Below are positions 29,353 to 39,061 of a stretch of DNA of 64,000 nt, piece by piece. The notes below the pieces were generated by a model, which saw nothing but the letters and a program-made list of their open reading frames with translations, was not told the origin of the DNA and did no database searches. Each line of letters begins with the position of its first letter. Positions within the stretch are counted from its first letter, which is position 1. Position numbers and translations under genes: made by a program. The DNA comes from Cyclobacterium qasimii M12-11B (GTDB taxonomy: Bacteria > Bacteroidota > Bacteroidia > Cytophagales > Cyclobacteriaceae), in assembly GCF_000427295.1 (NCBI RefSeq), contig NZ_ATNM01000131.1:1-64000 (forward strand). The letters are read 5' to 3'.

Positions 29353-30803
29353 ATGGAGCAAGGATCAGATATTATTATTTTCTTTGGCAGGTTTCACCCC
29401 CTGTTTTTACACTTACCAATAGGGTTTCTAGCCCTTGGATTTCTTATGGAATTGCTTTCCCGGAAGGATCAGTTTGCCCACCTGAAACCAGCTGTAGGAT
29501 TTGTTTTGGCACTTGGAGCCCTATCTGCATTGGTGACAGCAGTTCTCGGCTTAATGCTGGCGCAAGCTGGTGATTATGGTGAAGACTTGCTTTTTATTCA
29601 TAAATGGTCAGGAATATTATTGGTACTCTTTGCGTTTGCAGCCTGGTGGTTGCACTTCAAACGAGAAAAAAACCTACCCTCCAAATTCAAAGGGCTTACC
29701 TGGGGACACTTTCTGTAATGATGTTGCTTCTAGGTGGTGCGGGGCACTATGGGGGATCGCTGACACACGGCTCTACCTTTCTTACCCAGTACATGCCTGA
29801 TACCATGAAAAAGTTGGCGGGTATTCCTGTAGAAGAAAAAGGACCGAAATTGATAGAGAACCTGGATGAGGCAGTTGTATATGTGGATATTATCCATCCC
29901 ATCATGGAGCAGCGATGCAATTCCTGTCACAATGCCAGCAAAAAGAAGGGTGACTTACAGATGCATACTAAGGAAGCGCTTTTGAAGGGTGGAGAAAATG
30001 GCGCCATATTAGAACCTGGAAGTGCTGCGGAAAGTGAGCTGATCAAAAGGGTTCACCTGGAAGAAAATCATGACGACCATATGCCCCCCAAAGGGAAGTC
30101 TCAATTGACCGATGATCAGGTGCTTTTGCTTGAATGGTGGATCAATGAAGGAGCATCTTTCGATAAAAAAGTCGCGGAACTTCAGGCAGATGAGGAAGTG
30201 AAAACGGTATTGCTTACTTTATCTGACCCCAATGCAAACAAAAGCGCTGTAGAGATATTACTGGCAGAAGGTACAACTCCTTTTGACGAAGAAAAATTAA
30301 ACGCTTATGTGAGTGAAGGCATTGCAATCAAGCGACTTTCAAATGAAGACAACTGGCTTCAGGTGACTTTGTACCGAAAAGATTCAGTAGATGCCTTACT
30401 TGGGAGATTGGCCACAGACTTTCCTGATCAGATTACATGGGTAGATGTTAAAGATACCCAATTGTCCGATGTAGGATTGGAGGCAGTAGGGAAATTCAAG
30501 AACCTTACCCGTTTAAGGGCTGAAAAAACAGCTGTCACAGATGCAGGATTGACCCATTTGGCAGGCTTGAGCTTTTTAGAATCGCTTAACCTTTATGGTA
30601 CTAAAATTACGGATACAGGACTTGATCACCTGTCTAAATTACCGAACCTAAGACGCTTGTATGCCTGGGATACAGAGGTGAGTAAAGAAGGGGCTACCAA
30701 ATTCATGGAGGAAGCAAGTCTAATAGAGGTCAATCTTGGATATGAAGTCAATATGATAGATTCTCTCACAGTAGAAGTCAAGCCGATTGCCGTGAGTAAT
30801 TGA
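29353..30803 (+). CDS. DUF2231-cytochrome-LRR membrane protein, frame broken
   Basis: The gene starts 5 nt after the DUF1501 stop. The N-terminal part has four hydrophobic segments (FHPLFLHLPIGFLALGFLM and others) of the DUF2231 type. A haem site CNSCH follows, in MEQRCNSCHNASKKKG (PSCyt1-type domain). The C-terminal part has leucine-rich repeats (LTRLRAEKTAVTDAGL, LESLNLYGTKITDTGL, LRRLYAWDTEVSKEG). The frame is lost at the A7 run 29666-29672. One added A joins the pieces (KREKKPTLQIQRAYLG) to give about 483 residues. It completes the three-gene planctomycete-type cluster and probably links it to the inner membrane. Confidence 0.85.
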
Positions 30804-30874
30804 TTTTACTCCTGTATTCATTTCCTGAAAAACAATAATCGTAGGTGTATTGATTACGGATAACGACAAATACC

Positions 30875-30908
30875 AAGCCCCCAATCCAGTTTAGGATTGG
30901 GGGCTTTT
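30875..30908 (+). terminator. Terminator of the planctomycete-type cluster
   Basis: The perfect 13-bp stem AAGCCCCCAATCC / GGATTGGGGGCTT with a 6-nt loop and T4 lies 70 nt after the LRR gene. Confidence 0.88.
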
Positions 30909-30948
30909 ACATAGTGGTTCTTAGAGTAAGAAATGGGATGTTTATTAC

Positions 30949-31932
30949 CTAATTTTGGGTTGAAATCGGATTGGCTTCAACATAATTCAATAATATGCTT
31001 TTTACATCTTCTACTGTTCCTGATTTCATCCCTCCATCAGTTGCTCCAGTAGCCCAATAGAGAACCATGCCTGCATCAGAGCAATCCCATTTGCCTTTTT
31101 GAAATTTAACTACATCATCTACTTCTGCTATTTTACCTAGCATCCATACCCACTGGATTCTGGGATCAGCGTGATTTTTTTGCCCAATCCCATTGTGCTA
31201 AATCCACCTTGAGGTTTGTGTTTTGGTCTGGAATACGAACTTCTTCTACCTCAAAATCCAATAGCTGTTTCCAGGTATAAAAATCCCCTGCATTGTCATT
31301 TGCCGGATGATGGGTAATAACCTTTACGAATTGGTGTTTATCACTGGCAGCAGCTTCCAAAGCAAGTCCTATAATGTCAGGTTCGCCAGCTTCAATGATC
31401 CACAATGGATTTTCGGCTGAAGACTCATTTATTGCTTTAGCCAAATCATTGACCGTTTCCCCTTGTTGCCAAAGGGCATCGAAAAATACCAGGGAATCAT
31501 ATCCTCCCCATTTACGGGCCGTAACATCGCAGGCTACTTGCATCAAATAGTGCCGCTCTCTTTCAGCCCTTTCAGAAATCCTTGAACCTCTAACCAAATC
31601 ACAACTATGGGAATAATGCACCAATCTGTCTGTTAAACCTGTTGCACGCAACAGGGCCAAAGAAACAGCTGTTCCACCAAGATCATCCGGGTCGGGAGAA
31701 TTGCCATCCGCCACAATTGCCATTCTTCCCAGTGGAGGAGAAATTACTATACTGGTTTTAGTATTGATACTTTGTAATGATTTTTCTTCAGCCCTATCTC
31801 TGTCTTTTGAACTTCCATTAATCGCATTATTTGGATTTATCCCTATATGGCCATCATCCCTTACTGAATTTTGTGCTTCTGCATTCATGCTTAAGCAGAC
31901 CAAAAAATAGCGGAAAGAAAAATTACTCGCAT
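30949..31932 (-). CDS. Secreted nucleoside-hydrolase-like protein, frame broken twice
   Basis: A signal peptide MRVIFLSAIF...VCLSMNAEAQ starts at ATG 31932 but is out of frame with the body. Adding one base to the T6 run (plus A6 at 31902-31907) restores it. The body has RMAIVADGNSPDPDDLGGTA, resembling the Asp-rich metal and ribose site of nucleoside hydrolases, and WIIEAGEPDIIGLAL further on. A second break at the A7 run (plus T7 31175-31181) is repaired by removing one A, giving AKNHADPRIQWVWMLGK. The whole protein would be about 327 residues. It is exported, and substrate and activity are unproven; the family is often seen near planctomycete-type genes. Confidence 0.75.
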
Positions 31933-32178
31933 TGTGATTGTCTTTTTGGGATTATTGGATGATGTATTTCACATCGCCAGCGGTTTCAAAATTCATCGAT
32001 TGGTTCTTATCCGACTTTTTGGATGTGATTTGTAAAAATATCATTTAAAACCAAAAAATCTGCTTAAAACCAATGCTAGCAACCTGATTTCGAGTTAAAA
32101 TGGGCCTAAATCTACTAAATCGTCACTACGTACCCTTTTTTGGGCTACTAAGTCTCTCGCTACTTCTAGTAAAGATAT

Positions 32179-33321
32179 TTACTGCGGGACCAATGCTGCC
32201 TGATAAATGGTATAGAATTCAGGCTCCTGATCCAAAAGCTCAACATGCTGTCGCGCCCACAGCCGATTTTTACCATCCACATACGTAGGGGTAAAATTGG
32301 TGGGACAGAGGCCAACTTCGCTGTATATCCCTTTAGCTTCTCTCACAAGAAACTTTAAGGGGTTTAATCGGGCGTTGATTTCGTCCCATTCCTTTCTGCT
32401 AACAGTTTCCCGGGGTGGGGTAGCTTCAAGAGACAGGCCAGACCGGTAAAGGATCAGGTCTTTCTCATCCACCCTAAAATAGCTTTCTACTACACCTTTC
32501 CTAGGTTTTGGGGTGTCATAATCTTCACTTCCCCTAAATGGGTATCCCGGATTAAGGATAAAATCATCAAATGGGATACCTTCCACGGTTAATCCATTTT
32601 CGGCTTTGCTCAGGTCATGGGTATGAAATAAGGTGTCTGTGGCAAAAACAAAATGAATCTTGTCTTCATTTACCTGAAACATTGGCCTGATAAAATTAAA
32701 AGCTTTACCCTGTTTGTACCTGCTTTTGGGATGCAGGGGAGTAATGGGTACGTAGCCCCCTGAATCAAGGCTGATAAGGTCAAAGGTGTTGAAATGGTTG
32801 TAATAGTCCTCCTGATTTGTTGCGACTGGATGTTGGGCTCCTCCGGTAAAGGCAACTAGGTTGGTTTCATCGCCTATATTGACCTTATGCAAATGATCAA
32901 AGCCGGAGTAAGTCATACCTTGACCTGCATAGGGTTTTTGATGACTTTTAATATAATCAAAATCAAGGTTATATATCACCAGCTTTTGTCGCCCCATGAC
33001 GACAATACTGTCTCCGACAAAAGTAGCGGAACAAGCGGTATTGCCATAGGAGCTGGGCGCATCGCCGGGTTGATCGAAGGTGGAAAGAACCTCCCCGTTT
33101 TTATCCGTGAGGATGAATTGATTTTGCCGGAATTCATGGAAAAGAAATAAATCTTTGGTGGAATGAACCGCATAAAGTGACAGGCTCCCCAGAAAATCCA
33201 CCTGTACTGAATCTACTATTTCTAAAGCGTAGGAGGTAGCTGGTGCCTTATCTATTGCAGTGGGGCCACATGATAAGAGGTAATTGACCAGACACAGTTG
33301 TAGCAGGATTAATTTTTTCAT
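32179..33321 (-). CDS. DUF4221-like lipoprotein
   Basis: This 380-residue protein has a lipobox signal (CLVNYLLSC), so it is probably an outer-membrane lipoprotein. The mature part shows repeated beta strands with aromatic residues and FDQPGDAPSSYGNT early, consistent with a beta-propeller of the DUF4221/6-bladed type common in Bacteroidota. No catalytic motif is visible. It is a single gene with no clear operon partner. Confidence 0.7.
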   Translation of the reverse strand: MKKLILLQLCLVNYLLSCGPTAIDKAPATSYALEIVDSVQVDFLGSLSLYAVHSTKDLFLFHEFRQNQFILTDKNGEVLSTFDQPGDAPSSYGNTACSATFVGDSIVVMGRQKLVIYNLDFDYIKSHQKPYAGQGMTYSGFDHLHKVNIGDETNLVAFTGGAQHPVATNQEDYYNHFNTFDLISLDSGGYVPITPLHPKSRYKQGKAFNFIRPMFQVNEDKIHFVFATDTLFHTHDLSKAENGLTVEGIPFDDFILNPGYPFRGSEDYDTPKPRKGVVESYFRVDEKDLILYRSGLSLEATPPRETVSRKEWDEINARLNPLKFLVREAKGIYSEVGLCPTNFTPTYVDGKNRLWARQHVELLDQEPEFYTIYQAALVPQ

Positions 33322-33480
33322 ACCATCGAATTTGGACTATTAAATTAATAATAAATTAGGTGAATCCAATTTGAATAGGAATGATATTCATTTTGTTGGA
33401 AGGAAGAAGCAAGTAGTCTCTGAGAATTCCCTCCTAATGGGATGTCCGGAAGTGTCCATTCTTTCCCATTTTTTCTACTG

Positions 33481-36441
33481 TCAATCATCTGCATTCCAAT
33501 ACGCCATTCTTTCACAGCTACTTACCTCTATGCTGTAAAAGTCAAATTCCTCGGTTACCTTTCCTTTAAGCAGATAGATTCCTCGGCCTTTTAAGGGTGT
33601 TTTTTTTACTACGGGAGGAAAGTGTACTGTGTCTATCCAATGCCCGTCTTTGTCTATAAAAGTGCCAAAATTCATGACATCCCCCTTAACGGTACGCGTG
33701 TACTTGACCGTGACCAGGTAGCCAACAAGTTGTACGCGCTTGCCAAGGAATTGCTTCATTTCCAATGCGGCAATTCCTGAAGTCTTCTGATCTTTTACCA
33801 AGTGGAAAGGGCTGATCAGCGGAAATTCCAATATTTCAAGTTGGTCGATAATCTCCTGCCTCAGGTCTAAATCTTCCAGAACAGGTGTCTCCAGCTCACG
33901 GAAACCAGCATTGGTAAATAAACGCTGACTTCCACCAACAGGGCTTTTTTTGCGGTGCATAATAAAATGGGCTTCCCAAAGATTCTCTTGTTTGCTCTTG
34001 CCTGTAAAGCGAAAGCAACCGATACGGATCAGGATCAGCACTTGCTCCAGGCTGATGTCTACCCTGGAGATAAAGTCAGTCAGTCCTGCATAGGGCCCAG
34101 CTTCTTGCCTTTCAGCCAATAGCCTGTTGGATGTTTCCTTTTGCAGGTATTTCATATGTACAAAGCCCAGGTAAACTGTTTTTCCCTTGATATTGGTGAA
34201 ATAGTCACTTTCGTTCAGGTGTGGGGCCTGTACATCTGCTCCATTCATTCGCAGCTCGTGGATGTAGAATTCTGTATGATAAAATCCGCCAAAATTATTG
34301 ATGACAGCCACCATGAATTCAAGTGGATAATGGGCCTTCAGGTACAGGCTTTGGTAGCTTTCTACGGCAAAAGATGCTGAATGTCCCTTGGCAAAGGAGT
34401 ACCCAGCAAAACTTTCGATCTGATGCCATACTTCCCCTGTTACAGTTCCATCCCTGCCCATTTCCTTGCAGTTGCTAAAGAAGCGCTCTTTGACCCTTTG
34501 TATGGCTCCTTTAGAGCGGGATTTGCCACTCATTCCCCGGCGAAGAACATCTGCTTCACTCAGTGTGAGCCCCGCAAAATGGTGGGCTACTTTGATTACA
34601 TCTTCCTGGTAGACCATAATACCATAAGTTTCAGGCATGATGTCTTTCAATACAGGATGGGCCCTTTCCCTACGGGCCGGATTAACATGTCTCAGAATGT
34701 ATTCCCGCATCATGCCTGACCGGGCTACACCTGGCCGGATGATGGAACTGGCTGCTACCAGCTCCAGGTATTCATCGGCTTTCATTTTGGCGAGCAGCAT
34801 GCGCATGGCGGGAGATTCAACATAGAATGCCCCGATGGTACGGCCTTCACGAAGGTGCGCTTTGATGCTGGGGTCTTTCTTAAAGGCAGCCACCTGACGA
34901 ATATCCACTGTTTTTCCCTGATTTGTGTGGATCAGCTCCAGTGCACTTTTGATATGTCCAAGGCCCCTTTGGCTGAGAATGTCGAATTTATGCAACCCAA
35001 TGTCTTCTGCCACATGCATGTCAAACTGGGAAGTAGCAAAGCCCTTGGGCGGCAACTCGGTAGCGGTGTAATAGTGTATAGGCTTGTGGGCAATCAGTAT
35101 TCCACCAGCGTGGATGCTCAAATGGGAAGGCATGTTTCGGATCACTTTGGCGTATTGATAAATCAGTTTGCCGTATTGGTCGGGAATGTAATTGCTGCTC
35201 TCCAGCTTGTCCCCATGATAGATCAAAGATTCAATTTCTGACTTGGGTAGCCCAAAGACCTTTCCCAATTCCCTCAGTACGGAATTGTATTGAAAGGTGT
35301 TAAATGTTGCCAGCAGACAGACATGGTCCTGTTTGGGTTGGTTATAGGTATCGAATATATAATGGGTGATTTCATCTCGGTCTTTCCAGGAAAAATCAAG
35401 GTCAAAATCCGGTGGGTTTTCCCGGTAAAGGTTGATGAAACGTTCGAAATAGAGGTCCAACTCAATGGGGTCCACATCTGTGATGGCCAGGCAATAAGCC
35501 ACAATACTGTTGGCTCCACTGCCCCGGCCTACATAGAAGAAGTTTTTGTGTTGCGCGAAATTGACAATGTCATAATTGATCAGAAAATAAGAAACAAAGC
35601 CTTTTTGCTGGATGATTTCCAGCTCTTTGATGATGCGCTTTTCCTTGATTTCATCCAGGTTGCCATAGCGGCGAATGGCTCCTTTGTAAGTTTCTTGCCG
35701 CAGGTAATCAAAATCCTCCCAATCAGACCCCAGAATATCCCGCCGGTTTTTTACGGCCTGAAAATAAAAGGAAAACTGGCACTGTTCCAGGAGCTTTTGA
35801 GAATTGTAAATCAGGTAACTGTGTCCTTCACAGCGCCCAACCATGTCGGCATAACCATAAAACCGATCCGTAGGATCCCCCTGCTCGCTAAGCGCAAGCT
35901 TGCTGAGCAGGGTATTTCCATCCATGGCCCGTAGCAGACGATGGGCATTGAAGGCCGTTTTGCTGGCAAAGGAAACCGGTTGCAAAAGCACCAGGCGTTC
36001 TTTGTATTTGGCCCATGGGCTGTAAGGGAGTCGGTTGAGTAAAGCAGGGCGTATGCCAAGGTATTCATTTTCCTTCAGGTCAAAGAAAGTTTCAGTAAAA
36101 GGGTAGATCACCACACTGTGGTCGAATGCCGGTGCCCTTTCGGGAAAAGGTAATTTGTTCATCAAGTGATGAGAGAGATATCTGTTCAGCTCATAAAAAC
36201 CTTCCTGGTTTTTAGCCAGACCAATAAACTGCTGCTTGCTGCCATTGCGAAAATCTATTCCTATGACTGGATGAACGCCATTTTTCTGGGCCTCTCGGAT
36301 AAAAGGAAACACCCCCGAACAGCTGTTGATATCTGTCAGGGCCAGGGCATCGAGTTTTTGCTTCTTGGCTTCCGCTACAAGCTGCTCAACAGAGAGTGTG
36401 CCGTACTTGAAGCTGTAGTGACTGTGGCAGTTAAGGTGCAT
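33481..36441 (-). CDS. DnaE-type DNA polymerase III alpha subunit (short, error-prone type)
   Basis: This 986-residue family C polymerase starts with a PHP domain (LNCHSHYSFKYGTLSV, ALTDINSCSGVF). The catalytic palm shows NPPDFDLDFSWKDRD with the two metal-binding aspartates, preceded by YVGRGSGANSIVAYCL. Later parts are FAGYSFAKGHSASFAVESYQ and a C-terminal OB domain (VQLVGYLVTVKYTRTVKGD). It is shorter than replicative DnaE (about 1100-1200 residues) and lacks the extended C-terminus. The form resembles the Bacteroidota error-prone DnaE2-like enzymes normally found beside a Y-family polymerase. No such partner lies next to it here. Its ATG overlaps a perfect 46-bp palindrome, suggesting tight control. 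Confidence 0.92.
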   Translation of the reverse strand: MHLNCHSHYSFKYGTLSVEQLVAEAKKQKLDALALTDINSCSGVFPFIREAQKNGVHPVIGIDFRNGSKQQFIGLAKNQEGFYELNRYLSHHLMNKLPFPERAPAFDHSVVIYPFTETFFDLKENEYLGIRPALLNRLPYSPWAKYKERLVLLQPVSFASKTAFNAHRLLRAMDGNTLLSKLALSEQGDPTDRFYGYADMVGRCEGHSYLIYNSQKLLEQCQFSFYFQAVKNRRDILGSDWEDFDYLRQETYKGAIRRYGNLDEIKEKRIIKELEIIQQKGFVSYFLINYDIVNFAQHKNFFYVGRGSGANSIVAYCLAITDVDPIELDLYFERFINLYRENPPDFDLDFSWKDRDEITHYIFDTYNQPKQDHVCLLATFNTFQYNSVLRELGKVFGLPKSEIESLIYHGDKLESSNYIPDQYGKLIYQYAKVIRNMPSHLSIHAGGILIAHKPIHYYTATELPPKGFATSQFDMHVAEDIGLHKFDILSQRGLGHIKSALELIHTNQGKTVDIRQVAAFKKDPSIKAHLREGRTIGAFYVESPAMRMLLAKMKADEYLELVAASSIIRPGVARSGMMREYILRHVNPARRERAHPVLKDIMPETYGIMVYQEDVIKVAHHFAGLTLSEADVLRRGMSGKSRSKGAIQRVKERFFSNCKEMGRDGTVTGEVWHQIESFAGYSFAKGHSASFAVESYQSLYLKAHYPLEFMVAVINNFGGFYHTEFYIHELRMNGADVQAPHLNESDYFTNIKGKTVYLGFVHMKYLQKETSNRLLAERQEAGPYAGLTDFISRVDISLEQVLILIRIGCFRFTGKSKQENLWEAHFIMHRKKSPVGGSQRLFTNAGFRELETPVLEDLDLRQEIIDQLEILEFPLISPFHLVKDQKTSGIAALEMKQFLGKRVQLVGYLVTVKYTRTVKGDVMNFGTFIDKDGHWIDTVHFPPVVKKTPLKGRGIYLLKGKVTEEFDFYSIEVSSCERMAYWNADD

Positions 36442-36486
36442 TTTGTTTATATTATTAACATTTAATGGTTAATAATATAAACAAAA
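36441..36486. promoter_or_regulatory. Perfect 19+19 bp palindrome at the dnaE-like start codon
   Basis: TTTTGTTTATATTATTAAC (36441-36459) and its exact complement (36468-36486) flank ATTTAATG. The left arm begins at the first base of the polymerase ATG on the minus strand. It is a plausible operator for a dimeric repressor, possibly damage-responsive; this is inferred from the gene's type. Confidence 0.6.
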
Positions 36487-37001
36487 CGAATTGATTTTAG
36501 GGATTTGGTAGGGAAATTTTTAACTCAGTAAAGGCAATACTGGGTATTTCCAACACAGGATGTATCTATTAAAATAGCCATTAAGCTGCTTTTTTATCTT
36601 TATTCTATTGGTGATTTATTTCCTAAATTTTTTTATTTAAACCCGGATTATGTAATAGGATTCGTGATGGCCTGTCCTGTGTTTACGGGAAGTGTTGCAA
36701 TCGCAAAAAAAAATCAGGCTGTTTGGAGATTTTAGCATAGCACCGCTATGGTGAAATTGAAGACAGCAACGAAGTGGCTGATTTTGAAGCGATTTCAGCA
36801 CGTAATAGATTGTCTATTGCATATTTCGGGTTTAATTGAATATGTATAAGAAAACCAGAATTGTAATACCCAAACCATCACTTCCTAATTTCAGTTCTAT
36901 ATTAATAGGAAAGAAATATTATTAATAGAAACGTTACTGGTTAAACGCTCCATTGTAAGTTTGGCTTTCTAAGTGATTTTATCCCTAGAAACACTGGATT
37001 G

Positions 37002-37299
37002 CCGTTCATTTCTTTTCCCCTGAATTGCTACGCTTCAGGACAGGCATTAATGAAAAGAAACGAACCAAAGAAAAATCTAGCCAAATCTAAACTCCCGCCC
37101 GCAAGGCCCAACGCCGCCTCGTAGTATTGGCCCGGCCACCGCACTCTAATATTAACGATTCCGTTATAAATTATTGCATCCTCATTGCGAACCCTTTTTT
37201 GGGTAGGTGCTGCATTGAGAAAGAGTGTGGCAATCTCATTACGTTGGAGATTCCTTCAGCTTTCTCGGCTCAAAGCCCTCTCTAAGCCTACCAATGATG
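37002..37299. repeat. 298-bp direct repeat, copy 1
   Basis: It aligns without gaps to 37744-38041, with about ten substitutions by eye. It starts with an imperfect palindrome (TTCATTTCTTTTC ... GAAAAGAAACGAA enclosing CCTGAA ... TTCAGG) and ends with ACCAATGATG. It is probably a non-coding dispersed element. Confidence 0.9.
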
Positions 37300-37557
37300 T
37301 GTTTATAAAACTGAATTTGGTTCAGGTCATATGATAAATTAATTTCCGCCTTGTAGATTTTCGGCGTTAAGAAATTTGAGCAGGGATTAGCAAGGACACA
37401 GGCATGTTTGACCAAGGTTTATAGAATGAGTACTGGGGAAGTAAGTGGGCAAGTACAAGCCTAAAAATCAGGAGTTTGCCTGTGTGAGGGTAGCCTTAAA
37501 TTTTAGCCAAAAAGATACTCAGCGGCGGGGTTTTCCCTGAAGTCTCAGGACAGGTTG

Positions 37558-37644
37558 GTTACTTTTTTGACCACTGATTTACTGCGTTTCAGGGCCTGCC
37601 CTGATTTACTGCGTTTCAGGGCAGGCCTGCAGCAAAAAAGTAAC
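37558..37644. repeat. 27-bp tandem repeat within an inverted repeat
   Basis: GATTTACTGCGTTTCAGGGC occurs at 37576 and again at 37603. The pair is enclosed by GTTACTTTTTTG (37558-37569) and its exact complement CAAAAAAGTAAC (37633-37644), a REP- or MITE-like layout. Confidence 0.75.
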
Positions 37645-37743
37645 AAATGCAATAGTAAATATTTTGGCATAGATATAGGAAATTGAGATGCTGGGCATAT
37701 TATTAATGTTTTTGGCAAAGGTAAAGGCATATTTAATATTTAT

Positions 37744-38041
37744 CCGTTCATTTCTTTTCCCCTGAATTGCTACGCTTCAGGACAGGCATTGATGAAAAGA
37801 AACGAACCAAAGAAAAATCTAGCCAAATCTAAACTTCCGCCCGCAAGGCCCAACGCCGCCTCGTAGTTTTGGCCCGGCCACCGCGCTCTAATATTAACGA
37901 TTCCGTTATAAATTGCTGCATCCTCATTGCGAACCCTTTTTTGGGTAGGTGCTGCATTGAGAAAGAGTGTGGCAATCTCATTACGTTGGAGATTCCTTCG
38001 GCCTTCTCGGCTCAAAGCCCTCTCTAAGCCTACCGATGATG
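37744..38041. repeat. 298-bp direct repeat, copy 2
   Basis: This is the second copy of the element at 37002-37299, offset by exactly 742 bp with no indels. Confidence 0.9.
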
Positions 38042-38079
38042 ATTTTCGGATGATATTGCGTATAAGCTTAAGTCAAGAA

Positions 38080-38712
38080 TTACCTTGCCACCGGTTGGCC
38101 GTGAACTTCTATCCAGTCCAGTCTTGAGCAGGCTTTGGATTGGCCACCAGGCATCAAATCAGTAAAGCCAATTTCCTCTACATTCGATAAGTCTGGATCA
38201 GTTGCTGGACCCATGGCCACTATACCTGTAGGATCCAGGTGGTGCCAGTTAATGTCCTGGATATTGAATTCCCAGATGCGCCAGTCTTTAGAGGCGCTGG
38301 CAGACTGGTCACTTACCAGCCACTTGCCATCAGCCAGTTTCAGGGTAATCCTAAGTTCTCTTAGGCCGACTTGTTTGGAGCGAAATTTCACTTTGGCAAA
38401 ACCTGTAAGGTCCACGTTTTGTTTACGGTGCTTTAGGCCAAGCATCCAGTTGCCCTCGCATAAACCTGACCAGATATAGAAAGGGTCATCGACAGGTTTT
38501 TCATGGTTGCTTTTTTTGATTACATCTTTCCCTGGTCCGTACAAATGAACGGTTAAATTCTCATTTTGAACATGGTTTTGGTTGACGGGTATTTCTGCGG
38601 GTGTTTCTTTCCAGTCTTCCCTAAAAAAGAGCTCGGGACGGTAGCTGCTTTGAGCGACGATGATTCCAGTAAATACAAGGTAAAAGCTGAGGGTTAGGAG
38701 AATTTGTTTCAT
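38080..38712 (-). CDS. Hypothetical secreted protein, jelly-roll-like
   Basis: This 210-residue protein has a signal peptide (QILLTLSFYLVFTGIIVAQ). The mature part starts YRPELFFREDWKETPAEIPV and continues with beta strands and several Trp residues (FYIWSGLCEGNWMLGL, KDWRIWEFNIQDINW), suggesting a carbohydrate-binding or jelly-roll fold. No catalytic motif is recognised. The 3' end abuts the repeat region and no partner gene is evident. Confidence 0.65.
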   Translation of the reverse strand: MKQILLTLSFYLVFTGIIVAQSSYRPELFFREDWKETPAEIPVNQNHVQNENLTVHLYGPGKDVIKKSNHEKPVDDPFYIWSGLCEGNWMLGLKHRKQNVDLTGFAKVKFRSKQVGLRELRITLKLADGKWLVSDQSASASKDWRIWEFNIQDINWHHLDPTGIVAMGPATDPDLSNVEEIGFTDLMPGGQSKACSRLDWIEVHGQPVAR

Positions 38713-39061
38713 GGGTGAATGGTTATTTTGATACGATGGCCCGGCCTTATTCTGCCAATGCCTTTAATGCAAGCAATTTACAGTTATTTCCCAAATAAGG
38801 GAAATAGGAGGTAAGGTGGAGAGGTTTTTTTACGGGTATGTTTCTAAGAAAATTCAATGTGTCCTTTGAGGAATAATACATGTTTGGTTGGAATGAGGTG
38901 CCGCTCCCTTGGAGCTCCCGATCAAAGACGGTACAATATTCTATAAAAATATTGCTCGTCTGGAGCATTAAAATTTCAAATTAATATCCGTAAATATTGT
39001 TTAAACTGTTATCTTAAGAGATCTATAAATTACTGGTTTTAAAATTTTAAGCGATTAGATT
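38713..39061. other. Intergenic stretch
   Basis: About 350 bases of low-GC DNA. A 73-codon open frame on the minus strand (38747-38968) has no signal, domain or coding-like composition. I see no other feature. Confidence 0.5.

Larger units (their letters stand above)
36487..38079. other. Gene-free repeat-rich region
   Basis: This is 1.6 kb without a supported gene. It contains two 298-bp direct repeats and, between them, a 27-bp tandem repeat inside an inverted repeat, each listed separately. The short open frames inside are repeat-derived and are not called genes. Confidence 0.75.

Noticed and set aside
32100-32288. 62-codon plus-strand open frame overlapping the DUF4221 3' end
   Set aside because: It runs antisense over the end of a well-supported gene and has only a short hydrophobic stretch.
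37545-38015. Open frames of 60-80 codons within the repeat region on both strands
   Set aside because: They are formed by the repeat units themselves, lack start signals and domains, and one spans the second 298-bp copy.
38747-38968. 73-codon minus-strand open frame
   Set aside because: No signal, membrane segment or recognisable domain. It appears incidental.
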